DNA from: an uncultured Bacteroidota bacterium
GTDB lineage: Bacteria > Bacteroidota > Bacteroidia > Chitinophagales > Chitinophagaceae
Direction of reading: 5' to 3'
Assembly: GCA_903835005.1 (NCBI GenBank)
Contig: CAILLK010000067.1
Coordinates: 1 to 64,000 of the forward strand
Length of the DNA: 64,000 bases
How positions within the stretch are numbered: position 1 is the stretch's first letter; each line of letters opens with the position of its first letter. Under the pieces are notes generated by a model. The model saw only the letters and a program-made list of their open reading frames with translations, was not told where the DNA came from and did not search any database. Shown here piece after piece: positions 35,507-44,873 of the stretch. The position numbers were made by a program, and so were the translations under genes.

Positions 35507-35938
35507 ATGATACAACGCAAACAATCTGTTTATCTCCTTCTGGCTGCATTGTTAAATGCCGGTGTTTTTTACTTTGATCTTTATCAATATCATTTGTTGG
35601 ATACCAGTACATTTACACCACTCAGGGTAAATGACCATTTTCCATCCTTACTATTAGCATTGCTCATTACCCTGATTCCGCTGATAACTATTTTTCTTTT
35701 TAAGAACAGGAAATTGCAGGTAAGGTTGTCATTAATAAGTTTGCTTGCAATAGTTTCATTTATTGCAATAATGCTTTGGCGTGTTAACGGATTAAGTAAA
35801 ATGACTCCGCCACCACATGATGGCAGCTACTGGATAGGTGCAGTATTACCTGTAATTTCGCTTGTATTTGTTTTCCTGGCTATAATTGGTATACGCAAAG
35901 ATGACAAATTGGTAAAGTCGGTTGACAGGCTCAGATAG
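35507..35938 (+). CDS. DUF4293 membrane protein
   Basis: 143 residues. Starts MIQRKQSVYLLLAALLNAG, the standard opening of DUF4293, a family found in Bacteroidota. Four membrane helices: residues 8-24, about 48-64 (LLLALLITLIPLITIFLF), about 74-92, and 109-127 (IGAVLPVISLVFVFLAIIG). No function is known. It is the first rightward gene from the candidate origin. Confidence 0.88.
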   Translation: MIQRKQSVYLLLAALLNAGVFYFDLYQYHLLDTSTFTPLRVNDHFPSLLLALLITLIPLITIFLFKNRKLQVRLSLISLLAIVSFIAIMLWRVNGLSKMTPPPHDGSYWIGAVLPVISLVFVFLAIIGIRKDDKLVKSVDRLR

Positions 35939-35947
35939 ATAAATGGC

Positions 35948-36850
35948 CTATCTTCTTCTGAATGGTTTATTAGGATCTATATCCTCATTGTTTCCTTTTC
36001 TGCCTGATGAATGATTGCCGCCTTTTGATAGCTGAAAAGTTATGCCAAAATTAATACCAACATTACTAAAAGGTTGTGCATAAGCCGGACTGTTATAACC
36101 GTTTGAATCTACGGCAATATTTTTGCTGAATTTATAAGTAGGTGCACCTGTTATGCTTTGTGGCTGGCCATTATAAGAGGCTGCTGTAATATCGGCCTCT
36201 TTTATAAACGGAGAGAGGGATAACAAACTGATTTCTCCCCAGATTTTAATTTTATCTCTAATGTTATAGCTCAGTCCCCCGGCAGCAGCAAAACCAAGAG
36301 AAAAACTACTTGTTACACTAAGGCTGATATCATTTTCTGTCAGGGCGCCCGTTCCGGGAGCATTAACTATAATTTGATTTTGTGTTATTTTGGTACTTAT
36401 CGGTAATGCTAAACCCATCCGGCAGTATAGGTCAATCTTATCTCCGCCAGAGTGTAAAACCAATGATGGTATAACTATAAATGGAGATTTTGCCTGTTGC
36501 TGAACAGTAACATTGCTAAGAACGCCCTGGTAGTTATAATTGCTTTCAGTGAAACTATATTGCTTTGTTGAAATACCCAGATTACCGTCCAGCTGCACAC
36601 CTACATGCTCATTAAACATATAGCCAACTCCCACAAAAGTACCCAACCCTGCAGAAAAGGAAGTGTTTTTTACCTTGTATTGCAGCGTACTGTCATTAAG
36701 TGATCCATTATAAGGCTGACTTGTACCATCCAGCGTTTGCCCGGCCTGTGGAATGGCATAACCAAGGCCAAGTCGCAGATAAAAACCCTGGGAATACCCA
36801 ATATTGGTAAGTGTAGTGAAAATAAGTATTCCGGTAATCAGCTTTTTCAT
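35948..36850 (-). CDS. Outer-membrane beta-barrel protein
   Basis: 300 residues from ATG 36850. Signal peptide MKKLITGILIFTTLTNIGYSQ. The mature chain shows the alternating pattern of an OmpA-like/OMP_b-brl barrel: FYLRLGLGYAIPQAG, FSAGLGTFVGVGYMFNEHVGVQLDGNL, KIDLYCRMGLALPI, KIKIWGEISLLSLSPF, VGINFGITFQLSKGG. A basic disordered tail follows (GRKGNNEDIDPNKPFRRR). It could be a small surface barrel; its ligand is unknown. It converges with the DUF4293 gene. Confidence 0.82.
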   Translation of the reverse strand: MKKLITGILIFTTLTNIGYSQGFYLRLGLGYAIPQAGQTLDGTSQPYNGSLNDSTLQYKVKNTSFSAGLGTFVGVGYMFNEHVGVQLDGNLGISTKQYSFTESNYNYQGVLSNVTVQQQAKSPFIVIPSLVLHSGGDKIDLYCRMGLALPISTKITQNQIIVNAPGTGALTENDISLSVTSSFSLGFAAAGGLSYNIRDKIKIWGEISLLSLSPFIKEADITAASYNGQPQSITGAPTYKFSKNIAVDSNGYNSPAYAQPFSNVGINFGITFQLSKGGNHSSGRKGNNEDIDPNKPFRRR

Positions 36851-36954
36851 GTAACTCAATTAAAACACAAAGATAGGGCTACATTAAAAAAGAAACCCAG
36901 TGAAATCGTACTAATCAGGAAATTATTATTATTTTTCAAAAAACTGTAAAAATC

Positions 36955-37434
36955 TTGGAAGAGCAAACCGTACCCTCTGTTTTTGACGAGCTGGCCAACG
37001 ATAAAAGCTATTTTGAATATGCCACTACAGGGCAACGGTTTATCAATTTCATCATTGATGTGCTGGTATGTTATGCCATCAGGATTCTTGTTTTTATGAC
37101 AATAGCATTCTTAATGGCTTGGGCTGGCAGCAGTACTGAAGATATAACGAGTCTATTTACTAACACGTGGTTCACTTATTTGGTTGGTATCGTTTTATAC
37201 ATCATCATCTATACAGTTATTGAAGGCCTCACAAAAGGCAGGACTTTAGGCAAGCTGATTACCCGGACAATAGCTGTAAAACAGGATTTTACTCCAATAG
37301 GATGGAATGAAGCTTTTAAAAGAACATTATGCCGGCTGATACCATTTGATGCAATCAGTGCATTAGGTGGTAACCCCTGGCATGATTCAATTACAAAAAC
37401 AACTGTAATCAAAAGTAATATTATGCATGTGTAA
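36955..37434 (+). CDS. RDD-family membrane protein
   Basis: 159 residues. The RDD pattern is complete: GQRFINFIIDVLVCYAI (R..D in the first helix), then FTYLVGIVLYIIIYTVIEGLTKGRTLGKLITRTIAV, and a final FKRTLCRLIPFDAIS. RDD proteins are membrane proteins of mostly unknown transport role. The only plausible start is TTG at 36955; no ATG occurs before the first helix. It converges with pepP over a strong hairpin. Confidence 0.85.
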   Translation: MEEQTVPSVFDELANDKSYFEYATTGQRFINFIIDVLVCYAIRILVFMTIAFLMAWAGSSTEDITSLFTNTWFTYLVGIVLYIIIYTVIEGLTKGRTLGKLITRTIAVKQDFTPIGWNEAFKRTLCRLIPFDAISALGGNPWHDSITKTTVIKSNIMHV

Positions 37435-37439
37435 ATGAA

Positions 37440-37468
37440 ATACTCCGCATTACTGGAATGCGGAGTAT
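37440..37468. terminator. Perfect 12-bp hairpin between the RDD gene and pepP
   Basis: atactccgcatt pairs with aatgcggagtat over ACTGG. No long T run follows, but it sits between convergent genes. Confidence 0.7.
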
Positions 37469-37507
37469 AAAGTTATTAAAACGAAACGTCAACTAATTAA
37501 TCATCTC

Positions 37508-38797
37508 CTACCGCTTCATTTTCGCCTCAATCTCTTCAACCGTTATAGGTATATTTTTAAACAGATCCGCATTTCCTTTTTTTGTGATCCATATGTTGTT
37601 CTCAATTCGTATACCCATCTGTTCCTCTTCTATATATATGCCTGGCTCTATGGTAAACAGCATTCCCTCTCTTATAGGATCGGTATAAGAACCTATATCA
37701 TGTACCACCAGGCCAAGGAAGTGTGTAACCCCATGATAGAAATATTTCTTAAAGGCAGGGTTATCGGGGTCCTGGTTTTTAATATCTGCTTTACTTATCA
37801 GCCCGATTTTCAAAAGCTGCTTTTCCATTTCTTCATTAATACTTTTCACATAATCCTGAAACTGCAGGCCGGGCTTCAGTATCTTTTTGCCATGGTTATG
37901 TACATCAAGGCAGGCATTGTATACTTCCTTCTGGCGTTTGGTAAATTTACCGTTTACTGGCACAGTCCGGGTAAGGTCGGCATTATAATTACCATACTCG
38001 GCTCCAAAATCCATCAGTATCAGTTCGCCATCCTTACACTCCTGGTTATTCTCTTCATAATGCAGTGTTCTCGCCCGGTCGCCTGAGGCTATAATGCAGC
38101 CATATGCATGGCCGGTTGCCCGGTTGCGAAGAAATTCATGTGTCAGTTCAGCTTCAATCTCATACTCCATTACTCCGGGTTTGATGAATTTCAACACCCG
38201 GTCCAGTGCCTTGGCTGTAATATCTATGGCTACTTTGGTTACTTCTACCTCTTCTGCTGTTTTCACACACCTCAGTTCTTTCATAATCCTTGCAGCCCGT
38301 TCATAATGGTGTATCGGGTATTTCTTCATTACCTCCTGCACAAATAGCAGGTCGGTGCGGGGAAGCTCTGTATCCAGTCGGTTGTGCTCATTGGTATTAA
38401 GGTACACAATATCTGCACTGTTCATCATTACCTGCAGCATGGCTTCAAAACCTTCAAGCCATTGCACATTTTTTATGCCCGATATTGCAGTAGCCTCTTC
38501 TTTTCGCAGTTTATGTCCTACCCATTTTTCCAGCAGTTCATTAGGCTTAAGCAGTACCAGCACCTCGCGCATATTCTTATCCGGATTGTCCGGGTAGAGT
38601 ACCACAATCGTTTTTTCCTGAACTACTCCGCTCAGCCACATCACATCGGCATCGGGTTTGTAGCCATAGGTGCCATCGCCACCCTTCGGAAATACCGGGC
38701 TGCAAGGGAAAATTGCAACTGAATTGGGCTTCATTTTTTCAACAAACCTCGCCCGGTTCTGTTCGTATAATTTTGATGAAATCGGTAAATATTTCAT
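37508..38797 (-). CDS. pepP: Xaa-Pro aminopeptidase (aminopeptidase P)
   Basis: 429 residues from ATG 38797. The N-terminal creatinase-like domain contains GGDGTYGYKPDADVMWLSG. The pita-bread M24B catalytic domain has all metal ligands: LMDFGAEYGNYNADLTRT (two Asp), YHGVTHFLGLVVHDIG (His), FTIEPGIYIEEE (Glu) and IRIENNIWIT (Glu). It removes the first residue from Xaa-Pro peptides, with two Mn2+. No signal peptide, so cytoplasmic. The longer frame to 38890 is not used because it adds a non-family leader. Confidence 0.93.
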   Translation of the reverse strand: MKYLPISSKLYEQNRARFVEKMKPNSVAIFPCSPVFPKGGDGTYGYKPDADVMWLSGVVQEKTIVVLYPDNPDKNMREVLVLLKPNELLEKWVGHKLRKEEATAISGIKNVQWLEGFEAMLQVMMNSADIVYLNTNEHNRLDTELPRTDLLFVQEVMKKYPIHHYERAARIMKELRCVKTAEEVEVTKVAIDITAKALDRVLKFIKPGVMEYEIEAELTHEFLRNRATGHAYGCIIASGDRARTLHYEENNQECKDGELILMDFGAEYGNYNADLTRTVPVNGKFTKRQKEVYNACLDVHNHGKKILKPGLQFQDYVKSINEEMEKQLLKIGLISKADIKNQDPDNPAFKKYFYHGVTHFLGLVVHDIGSYTDPIREGMLFTIEPGIYIEEEQMGIRIENNIWITKKGNADLFKNIPITVEEIEAKMKR

Positions 38798-38928
38798 TTT
38801 TAGGAAAATATTTGAGAGTGTGAAGGTAATGTAACTTGGCAATTTGCTCAATAAAACCGGCAGGATATTTAATTCACCGCTATTTTCCATTCCTTCACCG
38901 ACTTACCAGATTCTTTAGCCGAAATAAA

Positions 38929-38960
38929 TTTGCGTGAGCTAAAGCCAGAATATACTTTTG
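38929..38960 (+). promoter_or_regulatory. Promoter of the TonB-dependent receptor operon
   Basis: TTTG (38929-38932), 20 nt, TACTTTTG (38953-38960), then ATG at 38982. Both boxes and the spacing fit the Bacteroidota consensus. Confidence 0.72.
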
Positions 38961-38981
38961 TCGCATATTCACAAAACAGCC

Positions 38982-41225
38982 ATGCTTAAATTTATACACA
39001 CCCATTTAATGAGAACATTATGCATTCTATCCATGCTTTTGATAGTATCAGCAGCCAATGCCCAATACAAACTTAGCGGTACTGTAATTGATAATAAAGA
39101 CAAGCCCATAAAAGGTGCAAGTGTATATCTGGACAACACTCTCGATGGCGCCACCACCGACAGCCTTGGTGTATTTACCTTTACCACCACCGAAAAAGGA
39201 AACCAGAGCATTGTTGCATCTGAGATAAGCCACGAAACAGCCGGACTGCCGATTGTAATAATGGGCGATATCAGCGGTATAGTATTACACCTGAAAAAAA
39301 ACGCAGTGCACGACCTTAGCGCTGTTGTGATTACTGCAGGTTCTTTTGAAGCATCGAACGATAAAAGCAAAACAGTACTTAAACCACTCGATATAGTTAC
39401 CACAGCTGGAGCCAATGCCGATGTGGTTAAAGCGCTGGAAATGCTGCCAGGCACACAACAAACCGGTCCGGATAATGGTTTATTTGTAAGGGGTGGCGAT
39501 GCCAGCGAACTCTCAATACTTGTAGATGAAATGGTAGTACAAAATGCTTTTTTCAGTGGCCCTCCCGGTGTGGCTACCCGCAGCCGTTTTGGCGCTTTCA
39601 ATTACCAGGGAGTATCTTTCAGCAGTGGTGGTTACAGCGCTCGTTATGGACAGGCATTATCTGGTGTGCTGGAACTCAACACTACCGATCTTCCAGATAA
39701 AAGTACAGTAAATCTCGGTGTAAACATGGCCGGACTGTATGCATCTGGAACAAAAAAGTGGAAAAACAGCGCTCTTGATATTGGAGGCAGTTACAATAAT
39801 CTTACTCCTTTTTACGGATTGGCAACCACCAATTTCAAATTCTATAATGTACCAGTTGGCGGTAGCGGCAATCTGCGCTATGTATGGAAACCCAATAAAA
39901 ACGGAATTCTCAAAATAACTGCCAATACCTCTTATATAACCAGTGGCATATCTATTCCCAACCCATATGCCGGCATTGTGGATACCGGCCTGAATAAACT
40001 GAATCCGTTTGCCGGATTACCAGATACGGTAAACTTTGTAACCAAAGACCAGTACTATTACACCAATGTATCCTATAAGCAATTGTTTAAAGCCAGATAC
40101 AGTCTTTACACTGCCGCATCCTATAGCCTGGATACCACTAAGAATACATTCGGTCCAATACCTATTAATGAGAAAGACCAGCGGGCGCAGTTTCGAATAG
40201 AAGGCAAGGATTTTTTTACCAGCCGGCTCAACCTCCTTGCGGGTGCAGAAGTGCAACATTACAGTATCAGCAAATCATTTGATACCCTGAATGAAAACTT
40301 TGCCGAAACCCAACTGGCAGGCTATACCGAACTGGAATGGACTCCCATAAACAGGATAGCCATAAAGCCTGGCCTGCGGTATGAACACAGCCAGTTGCTC
40401 AATAAAGATGACATTGCTCCGCGTATATCAATGGCAATTAAAACAGGTATTAACAGCCAGGTATCACTGGCCAGTGGTGTCTTTTATCAGAACCCCGATA
40501 ATCTATATCTTTTAGCCGGCCTCCGGCCAAATATGCAGGAAGCAATTCATTATATAGTTAACTGGCAATATACAAAGAATGACCGCACACTCCGGATTGA
40601 AGCGTATTACAAAAAATACCAGGACTTAGTAAGGGAATTGCACGATACTCTATTTGATCCCAATAGTTATAGGATTATAACTGATTCAACTAAGGTAAAT
40701 AATAATGGTTATGGATATGCACAGGGCATTGAACTCTTCTGGAGGGATAAAAAGAGTGTAAAAAATCTGGACTATTGGGTATCGTACAGTTTTATCGACA
40801 CCAGGAGATTGTATGCCAATTATATATCAGAGGCAACGCCAACATACATTGCAGCTCACAACCTGAACCTGGTGGCTAAATATTTTGTAGATAAATGGCA
40901 AACCAATTTCAGTGCCACTTATAGCTATGCCAGTGGCCGCCCTTATTTTAATCCCAATAATCCTACCTTCTTAGGAGACCGCACCCCTGATTTTAATAAC
41001 CTCGCCCTAACTGTGGCATACCTGCATAGCTTTGGCAAATGGTTTACAGTCTTCTATCTGAGTATAGATAATATTACCAACCAGCATAATGTTTTTGGTT
41101 ACCGTTACACATATAACAGCGCAAATGTGGTTGATGGCAGAAACCCTATAGTTCCTGCCTTATACCGCTCCGTATTTTTTGGTGTGAATATGTCGCTGAC
41201 GCAGTTTAAGAAGGATGAATTATAA
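38982..41225 (+). CDS. TonB-dependent receptor with carboxypeptidase-regulatory-like domain
   Basis: 747 residues from ATG 38982. Signal peptide (LCILSMLLIVSAANAQ), then a CarboxypepD_reg-like domain of about 80 residues (YKLSGTVIDNKDKPIKGASV). The plug domain follows (ADVVKALEMLPGTQQTGPDNGLFVRGGDAS) and then a 22-strand barrel ending YRSVFFGVNMSLTQF. It moves a ligand such as a siderophore, metal complex, vitamin or glycan across the outer membrane using TonB energy. No SusD partner follows, so glycan uptake is less likely. It is followed at 51 bp by a secreted protein gene, probably the same operon. Confidence 0.93.
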   Translation: MLKFIHTHLMRTLCILSMLLIVSAANAQYKLSGTVIDNKDKPIKGASVYLDNTLDGATTDSLGVFTFTTTEKGNQSIVASEISHETAGLPIVIMGDISGIVLHLKKNAVHDLSAVVITAGSFEASNDKSKTVLKPLDIVTTAGANADVVKALEMLPGTQQTGPDNGLFVRGGDASELSILVDEMVVQNAFFSGPPGVATRSRFGAFNYQGVSFSSGGYSARYGQALSGVLELNTTDLPDKSTVNLGVNMAGLYASGTKKWKNSALDIGGSYNNLTPFYGLATTNFKFYNVPVGGSGNLRYVWKPNKNGILKITANTSYITSGISIPNPYAGIVDTGLNKLNPFAGLPDTVNFVTKDQYYYTNVSYKQLFKARYSLYTAASYSLDTTKNTFGPIPINEKDQRAQFRIEGKDFFTSRLNLLAGAEVQHYSISKSFDTLNENFAETQLAGYTELEWTPINRIAIKPGLRYEHSQLLNKDDIAPRISMAIKTGINSQVSLASGVFYQNPDNLYLLAGLRPNMQEAIHYIVNWQYTKNDRTLRIEAYYKKYQDLVRELHDTLFDPNSYRIITDSTKVNNNGYGYAQGIELFWRDKKSVKNLDYWVSYSFIDTRRLYANYISEATPTYIAAHNLNLVAKYFVDKWQTNFSATYSYASGRPYFNPNNPTFLGDRTPDFNNLALTVAYLHSFGKWFTVFYLSIDNITNQHNVFGYRYTYNSANVVDGRNPIVPALYRSVFFGVNMSLTQFKKDEL

Positions 41226-41276
41226 AGTCTGACGAAATAATAATTAACAGGAATAAATACAACTAAACATAAAAAA

Positions 41277-41939
41277 ATGAAAAAGATCATCCTAATGAGT
41301 GCATTGGCGCTTGCAGTTATGAATGCAGAGGCCCAGGATTTTAAGGCTCCGCTCGAAAAAACATTCCTTGCTTTTGATACTACACAGGATATGACTGTAA
41401 AAGTAGAACAGAGCAATAAACTGTCGCTCATAACAAAGAAATGGGGTAATGACTGGATTACCCACTATTATCTGTCCTTCAGTAAAGCGGTACTTTCCTA
41501 CCTCGAAAAAGATGCCACGAAGCGCGATGCATACTTAGATGAAGCAGAGAAAGAACATGAAGAAGCAGTGAGTATACTTGCAAAAGAAAATGATGAAACT
41601 TTTGTGCTGGGGGCAATGATAGCCAATGCCCGTATGGCTGTAGATCCCATGAATCGCTGGCAGAAATACGGGCAGTTATTCAGCCAGAACCTGGAAAGTG
41701 CGAAAGATTTGAACCCCAATAACCCACGCATGTATTATCTCCAGGGAATTAGCAAATTTTATACACCCAAAGCTTATGGCGGTGGCAAGAAAACAGCTCA
41801 ACCCTATTTTGAAAAAGCCGATGCTCTTTATGCAAAAGAAACCGGTGGCGATATCACTAAACCTTATTGGGGCAAGGATAAAAATACTTATTTTCTGAGC
41901 CAGTGCAAGATAGACGATAAGGATACTGACAATCATTGA
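41277..41939 (+). CDS. Secreted TPR-like helical protein
   Basis: 220 residues. Signal peptide MKKIILMSALALAVMNAEAQ. The rest is helical with TPR-like spacing (WITHYYLSFSKAVLSYLEKDATKRDAYLDEA, AMIANARMAVDPMNRWQKYG, NPNNPRMYYLQGISKFYTPKAYGGG). It lies 51 bp after the TonB receptor and likely works with it in the periplasm. The exact role is unknown. Confidence 0.78.
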   Translation: MKKIILMSALALAVMNAEAQDFKAPLEKTFLAFDTTQDMTVKVEQSNKLSLITKKWGNDWITHYYLSFSKAVLSYLEKDATKRDAYLDEAEKEHEEAVSILAKENDETFVLGAMIANARMAVDPMNRWQKYGQLFSQNLESAKDLNPNNPRMYYLQGISKFYTPKAYGGGKKTAQPYFEKADALYAKETGGDITKPYWGKDKNTYFLSQCKIDDKDTDNH

Positions 41940-42019
41940 TTGGCTGTTCAAAAAGCTTTTAAGCAATAAGGTTCATTTATTTCTCTAAGATGCAAAAATT
42001 ATAATACTAAATTTGCAGG

Positions 42020-42769
42020 ATGAATAAATGCCTTATTGCTTTTTTATTTATCCTGACTTCTGTTCAATGCCAGGCTCAGAATATCGGGGGGATAGGTGCT
42101 CAGTTGATTATAGATACCACTGGCGGCTGGACCATGCCCCGGATTTTTTCCCTGGTTCCAGGCAGCCCTGCTTATGATAGCCTCAGAGCTACCGATTATA
42201 TAATTTCGGTAAATGACATCAGTTGCCGTAATAAAACTATTGAAGAAGTGGTAGGGCTGATAAGAGGCGAAGCAGGAACAATGGTAACCGTTACTACGGC
42301 CAATACCAAGGAGGGCGAAGCCCCACGGATTCATCAGCTGAAGCGGGTAGGTATGAACATCCCCCAACCTGCCGACCCTAAAGATGCATTTTTTGCCAAT
42401 TGCGATAATGCCGTAAAAGCACTGAAACAAACAGGAGCTACAATAGTAAAAACATTCAACTCAGATTGCGGCAACTACTTTTTCAACTTCGATGGGGCTG
42501 CCGGTAAATTCCATATTCGTATCATAGCTATGACTGACCCGGCTGATAAAAGCGGTCTGGGCTTCCGGATTTCTGGTAAAGTTTTTGATAATGAACATGA
42601 ATCAGAAGCTACCGATCTGGGTATCATTGATTCAAAAAAAGGAGTTAATGGCAATGCACAAACTGAAGGCTCGGTTTCTTTCACTAAAGATTGTGTAGGA
42701 ACAATAGCTGTAACGTTACATGATGACAATAAAAAATGTCATGCTATGTATGTAATGGTTTATAAATAA
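42020..42769 (+). CDS. Secreted PDZ-domain protein
   Basis: 249 residues. Signal peptide CLIAFLFILTSVQCQAQ. A PDZ domain at residues about 22-105 has the family pattern GGIGAQLIID, PRIFSLVPGSPAYDSLRATDYIISVND and KTIEEVVGLIRGEAGTMVTV. The C-terminal 140 residues are a beta domain with Cys residues at FANCDN, NSDCGNY, KDCVGT and KKCHAMYV. No protease motif was found, so it binds rather than cuts. It may be part of the upstream receptor operon or separate. Confidence 0.8.
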   Translation: MNKCLIAFLFILTSVQCQAQNIGGIGAQLIIDTTGGWTMPRIFSLVPGSPAYDSLRATDYIISVNDISCRNKTIEEVVGLIRGEAGTMVTVTTANTKEGEAPRIHQLKRVGMNIPQPADPKDAFFANCDNAVKALKQTGATIVKTFNSDCGNYFFNFDGAAGKFHIRIIAMTDPADKSGLGFRISGKVFDNEHESEATDLGIIDSKKGVNGNAQTEGSVSFTKDCVGTIAVTLHDDNKKCHAMYVMVYK

Positions 42770-42944
42770 GCAGCTAACTCAGGCACCCATTGTTATTTCA
42801 TGTATTAACATCCCAAAACATAAATAATATCTATATAAAATAGGCCTTTTAAAATTAATTACCTTTACCCCTTGGCTTTTTCATTGTCCAAAAGAAAAAA
42901 AATCATCAAATACGGGTTACTTTTTGTATAAATCAGTATTAACA

Positions 42945-43526
42945 GTGCAGGGCTTTATAAACACCGAACAACAGCTTTTAGAATCTCTGGCTTCTGGCAA
43001 CCGAAAAGTGGCCAATCAGGTGTACCAGCAAAATTATCCGATAGTAAAAGGATGGCTGGCTAAAAACGGCGGTTCTGAATCAGATGCAGCTGATCTTTTT
43101 CAGGAAGCTATGGTGGTATTGTTTGGCAAAGCTCAGGATACCGGTTTCAGGCTCACGTGCTCTATAAGTACTTACCTGATGGCTGTTTGTAAGCATTTGT
43201 GGTACAAAAAACTACAGAAGCAAAGCCGGGATCCCGTTTTCCTTAAGGAGAACATAGGTACGGATGAAGATGAAGGTGGCATTGGCTATGAAGATGATGT
43301 GAAAGTACACGAAGAACGGGAAATACATTATGATATGCTTAATGCCGCGTTGGACCAGGTGGGTGAACCCTGCAGATCTTTGTTAAAAGCCTTTTATCAT
43401 AATGATAAAAGCATGCAGGAAATAACAGCAGCATTCGGGTACACCAACACGGATAATGCTAAAACACAAAAATACAAGTGTCTCGCCCGGCTTCGCAAGA
43501 TTTTTTATAGCATGGCAGACAATTAA
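42945..43526 (+). CDS. ECF-type RNA polymerase sigma factor
   Basis: About 193 residues. Region 2 contains YPIVKGWLAKNGGSESDAADLFQEAMVVLFG with the D..Q core-binding pattern. Region 4 contains HNDKSMQEITAAFGYTNTDNAKTQKYKCLARL, the -35 recognition helix-turn-helix. The longest frame starts at TTG 42924, but that triplet lies within a near-consensus -7 box (ttactttttg), so I prefer GTG at 42945; this is uncertain. The next gene, 69 bp on, codes for a membrane protease with an anti-sigma-like N terminus, which may control it. Confidence 0.85.
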   Translation: MQGFINTEQQLLESLASGNRKVANQVYQQNYPIVKGWLAKNGGSESDAADLFQEAMVVLFGKAQDTGFRLTCSISTYLMAVCKHLWYKKLQKQSRDPVFLKENIGTDEDEGGIGYEDDVKVHEEREIHYDMLNAALDQVGEPCRSLLKAFYHNDKSMQEITAAFGYTNTDNAKTQKYKCLARLRKIFYSMADN

Positions 43527-43595
43527 AATGGTAAAATGTATTTACTGGTATAGTGAGAATGAATTTGAATTATTAATAGCAAGATTTTGTAAGTG

Positions 43596-44690
43596 ATGTC
43601 TATAAACAACAATATCTGGGAAATTGCCGAAGCATTTGTAGCAGGTACCCTGTCTGAAACCGATTTGAAAGAACTGAATAGCCGAGTGGCATCAGATATA
43701 GAATTTGCAGCAGAATTTTCTGAAAGTACCAACCTGCTCAAGTCAATGAAGGCAAATGGGAAGCAGAAACGTTTCCGTAACCTGCTTTCTGAAATTCACG
43801 AATCTGAAATAAAAAACCCAAAAGCAAAAACAGGCAGGCGTATAGAATTGCCTGCTCATTTCTGGCGAACAGCAGCAGTTGCCGCCGGTGTTGCATTGCT
43901 TACTTCTACCATTACCTATACAATACTGAATCCATCCATAAAGAAAAATGATTACCAGTATGTAACAATAAGCCGTGAGGTAGCCGGCTTAAGAGAATCT
44001 CAGAAACAACTGAACCAGAACCAGAAAAAGCTGGAAACCGACATTAAGAAAATAAATCAGCCTCCGGCAGCACATGTGAGGTTTACAGGTACGGGATTTG
44101 CTATCAACAATGAAGGCTATTTTGTTACCAGCAATCACGTAGTAGAAGGTGCCGATTCAATATATATTCAGGATCGCAACGGTGAATATTTTAAGGCAAA
44201 TAAGCTTGCTTTTGATGCAGAGTCAGATCTCGCAGTATTGAAAATAGCCCGCAAGAGTTTTCATTTTGGTAAAGGTGAAGTGCCTTATACTTTCGCTACT
44301 GGAAAATCGGGCTTAGGTACCAATATATTCACCCTTGGTTATCCGAAAAATGACCTCTTTTACAGTTCTGGGGCTATTAGCTCAAGTAATGGTTTCGATG
44401 GCAACGAACTGCAATATACACTCGAGTTGCCAGTTGGTCATGGACAGAGTGGCTCACCGGTATTGGATGAAAAAGGCAATGTGATTGGTATATTAACCGC
44501 AATGGGCGGCGATGCCGAAGCCAATACTTACGCAGTGAGTTCTCAAGCGCTTATTTCATTAATTCACGATCAGCTTTCCGACAGCCCCATACGCATAAAT
44601 AAAACTAATAAGCTGCATGGCCTCAGCAGGGAGCAACAAATTGAAAAGATGCAGGCTTTTACCTTCTCAGTGAAAGTCTATAAGAAATAA
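43596..44690 (+). CDS. Membrane trypsin-like protease with an anti-sigma-like N-terminal domain
   Basis: 364 residues. N-terminal 75 residues (WEIAEAFVAGTLSETDLKEL, RVASDIEFAAEF) match the helical pattern of anti-sigma factors. A membrane helix follows (AAVAAGVALLTSTITYTIL, near residue 92), then a short coiled coil (residues 128-150). A periplasmic trypsin/HtrA-like domain has all three catalytic residues: TSNHVV (His), ESDLAVLK (Asp) and GHGQSGSPV (Ser). No PDZ domain. Adjacent to the sigma factor gene, it may act as a membrane regulator that releases sigma when the outside is stressed. ATG 43596 is preferred over GTG 43593. Confidence 0.82.
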   Translation: MSINNNIWEIAEAFVAGTLSETDLKELNSRVASDIEFAAEFSESTNLLKSMKANGKQKRFRNLLSEIHESEIKNPKAKTGRRIELPAHFWRTAAVAAGVALLTSTITYTILNPSIKKNDYQYVTISREVAGLRESQKQLNQNQKKLETDIKKINQPPAAHVRFTGTGFAINNEGYFVTSNHVVEGADSIYIQDRNGEYFKANKLAFDAESDLAVLKIARKSFHFGKGEVPYTFATGKSGLGTNIFTLGYPKNDLFYSSGAISSSNGFDGNELQYTLELPVGHGQSGSPVLDEKGNVIGILTAMGGDAEANTYAVSSQALISLIHDQLSDSPIRINKTNKLHGLSREQQIEKMQAFTFSVKVYKK

Positions 44691-44847
44691 AGGCACAAAT
44701 CCTGAAATATTATTATTAAACACAATAGCACCTAATAATCTTATTTCAATGGCTGCTACTAAAGGCTAAGCGGTAAAGTAAATACCTGTGTCCCTGCAAG
44801 TTTAGTAAAATGACTTATCAACATAGTCCATATCAATCTGCATTCCC

Positions 44848-44855
44848 TACCTTTG
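44848..44855 (+). promoter_or_regulatory. -7 box of the tatC promoter
   Basis: TACCTTTG, then CACCCC, an exact match 19 nt before the TTG start. Confidence 0.5.
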
Positions 44856-44873
44856 CACCCCTAAAGGAATCTT

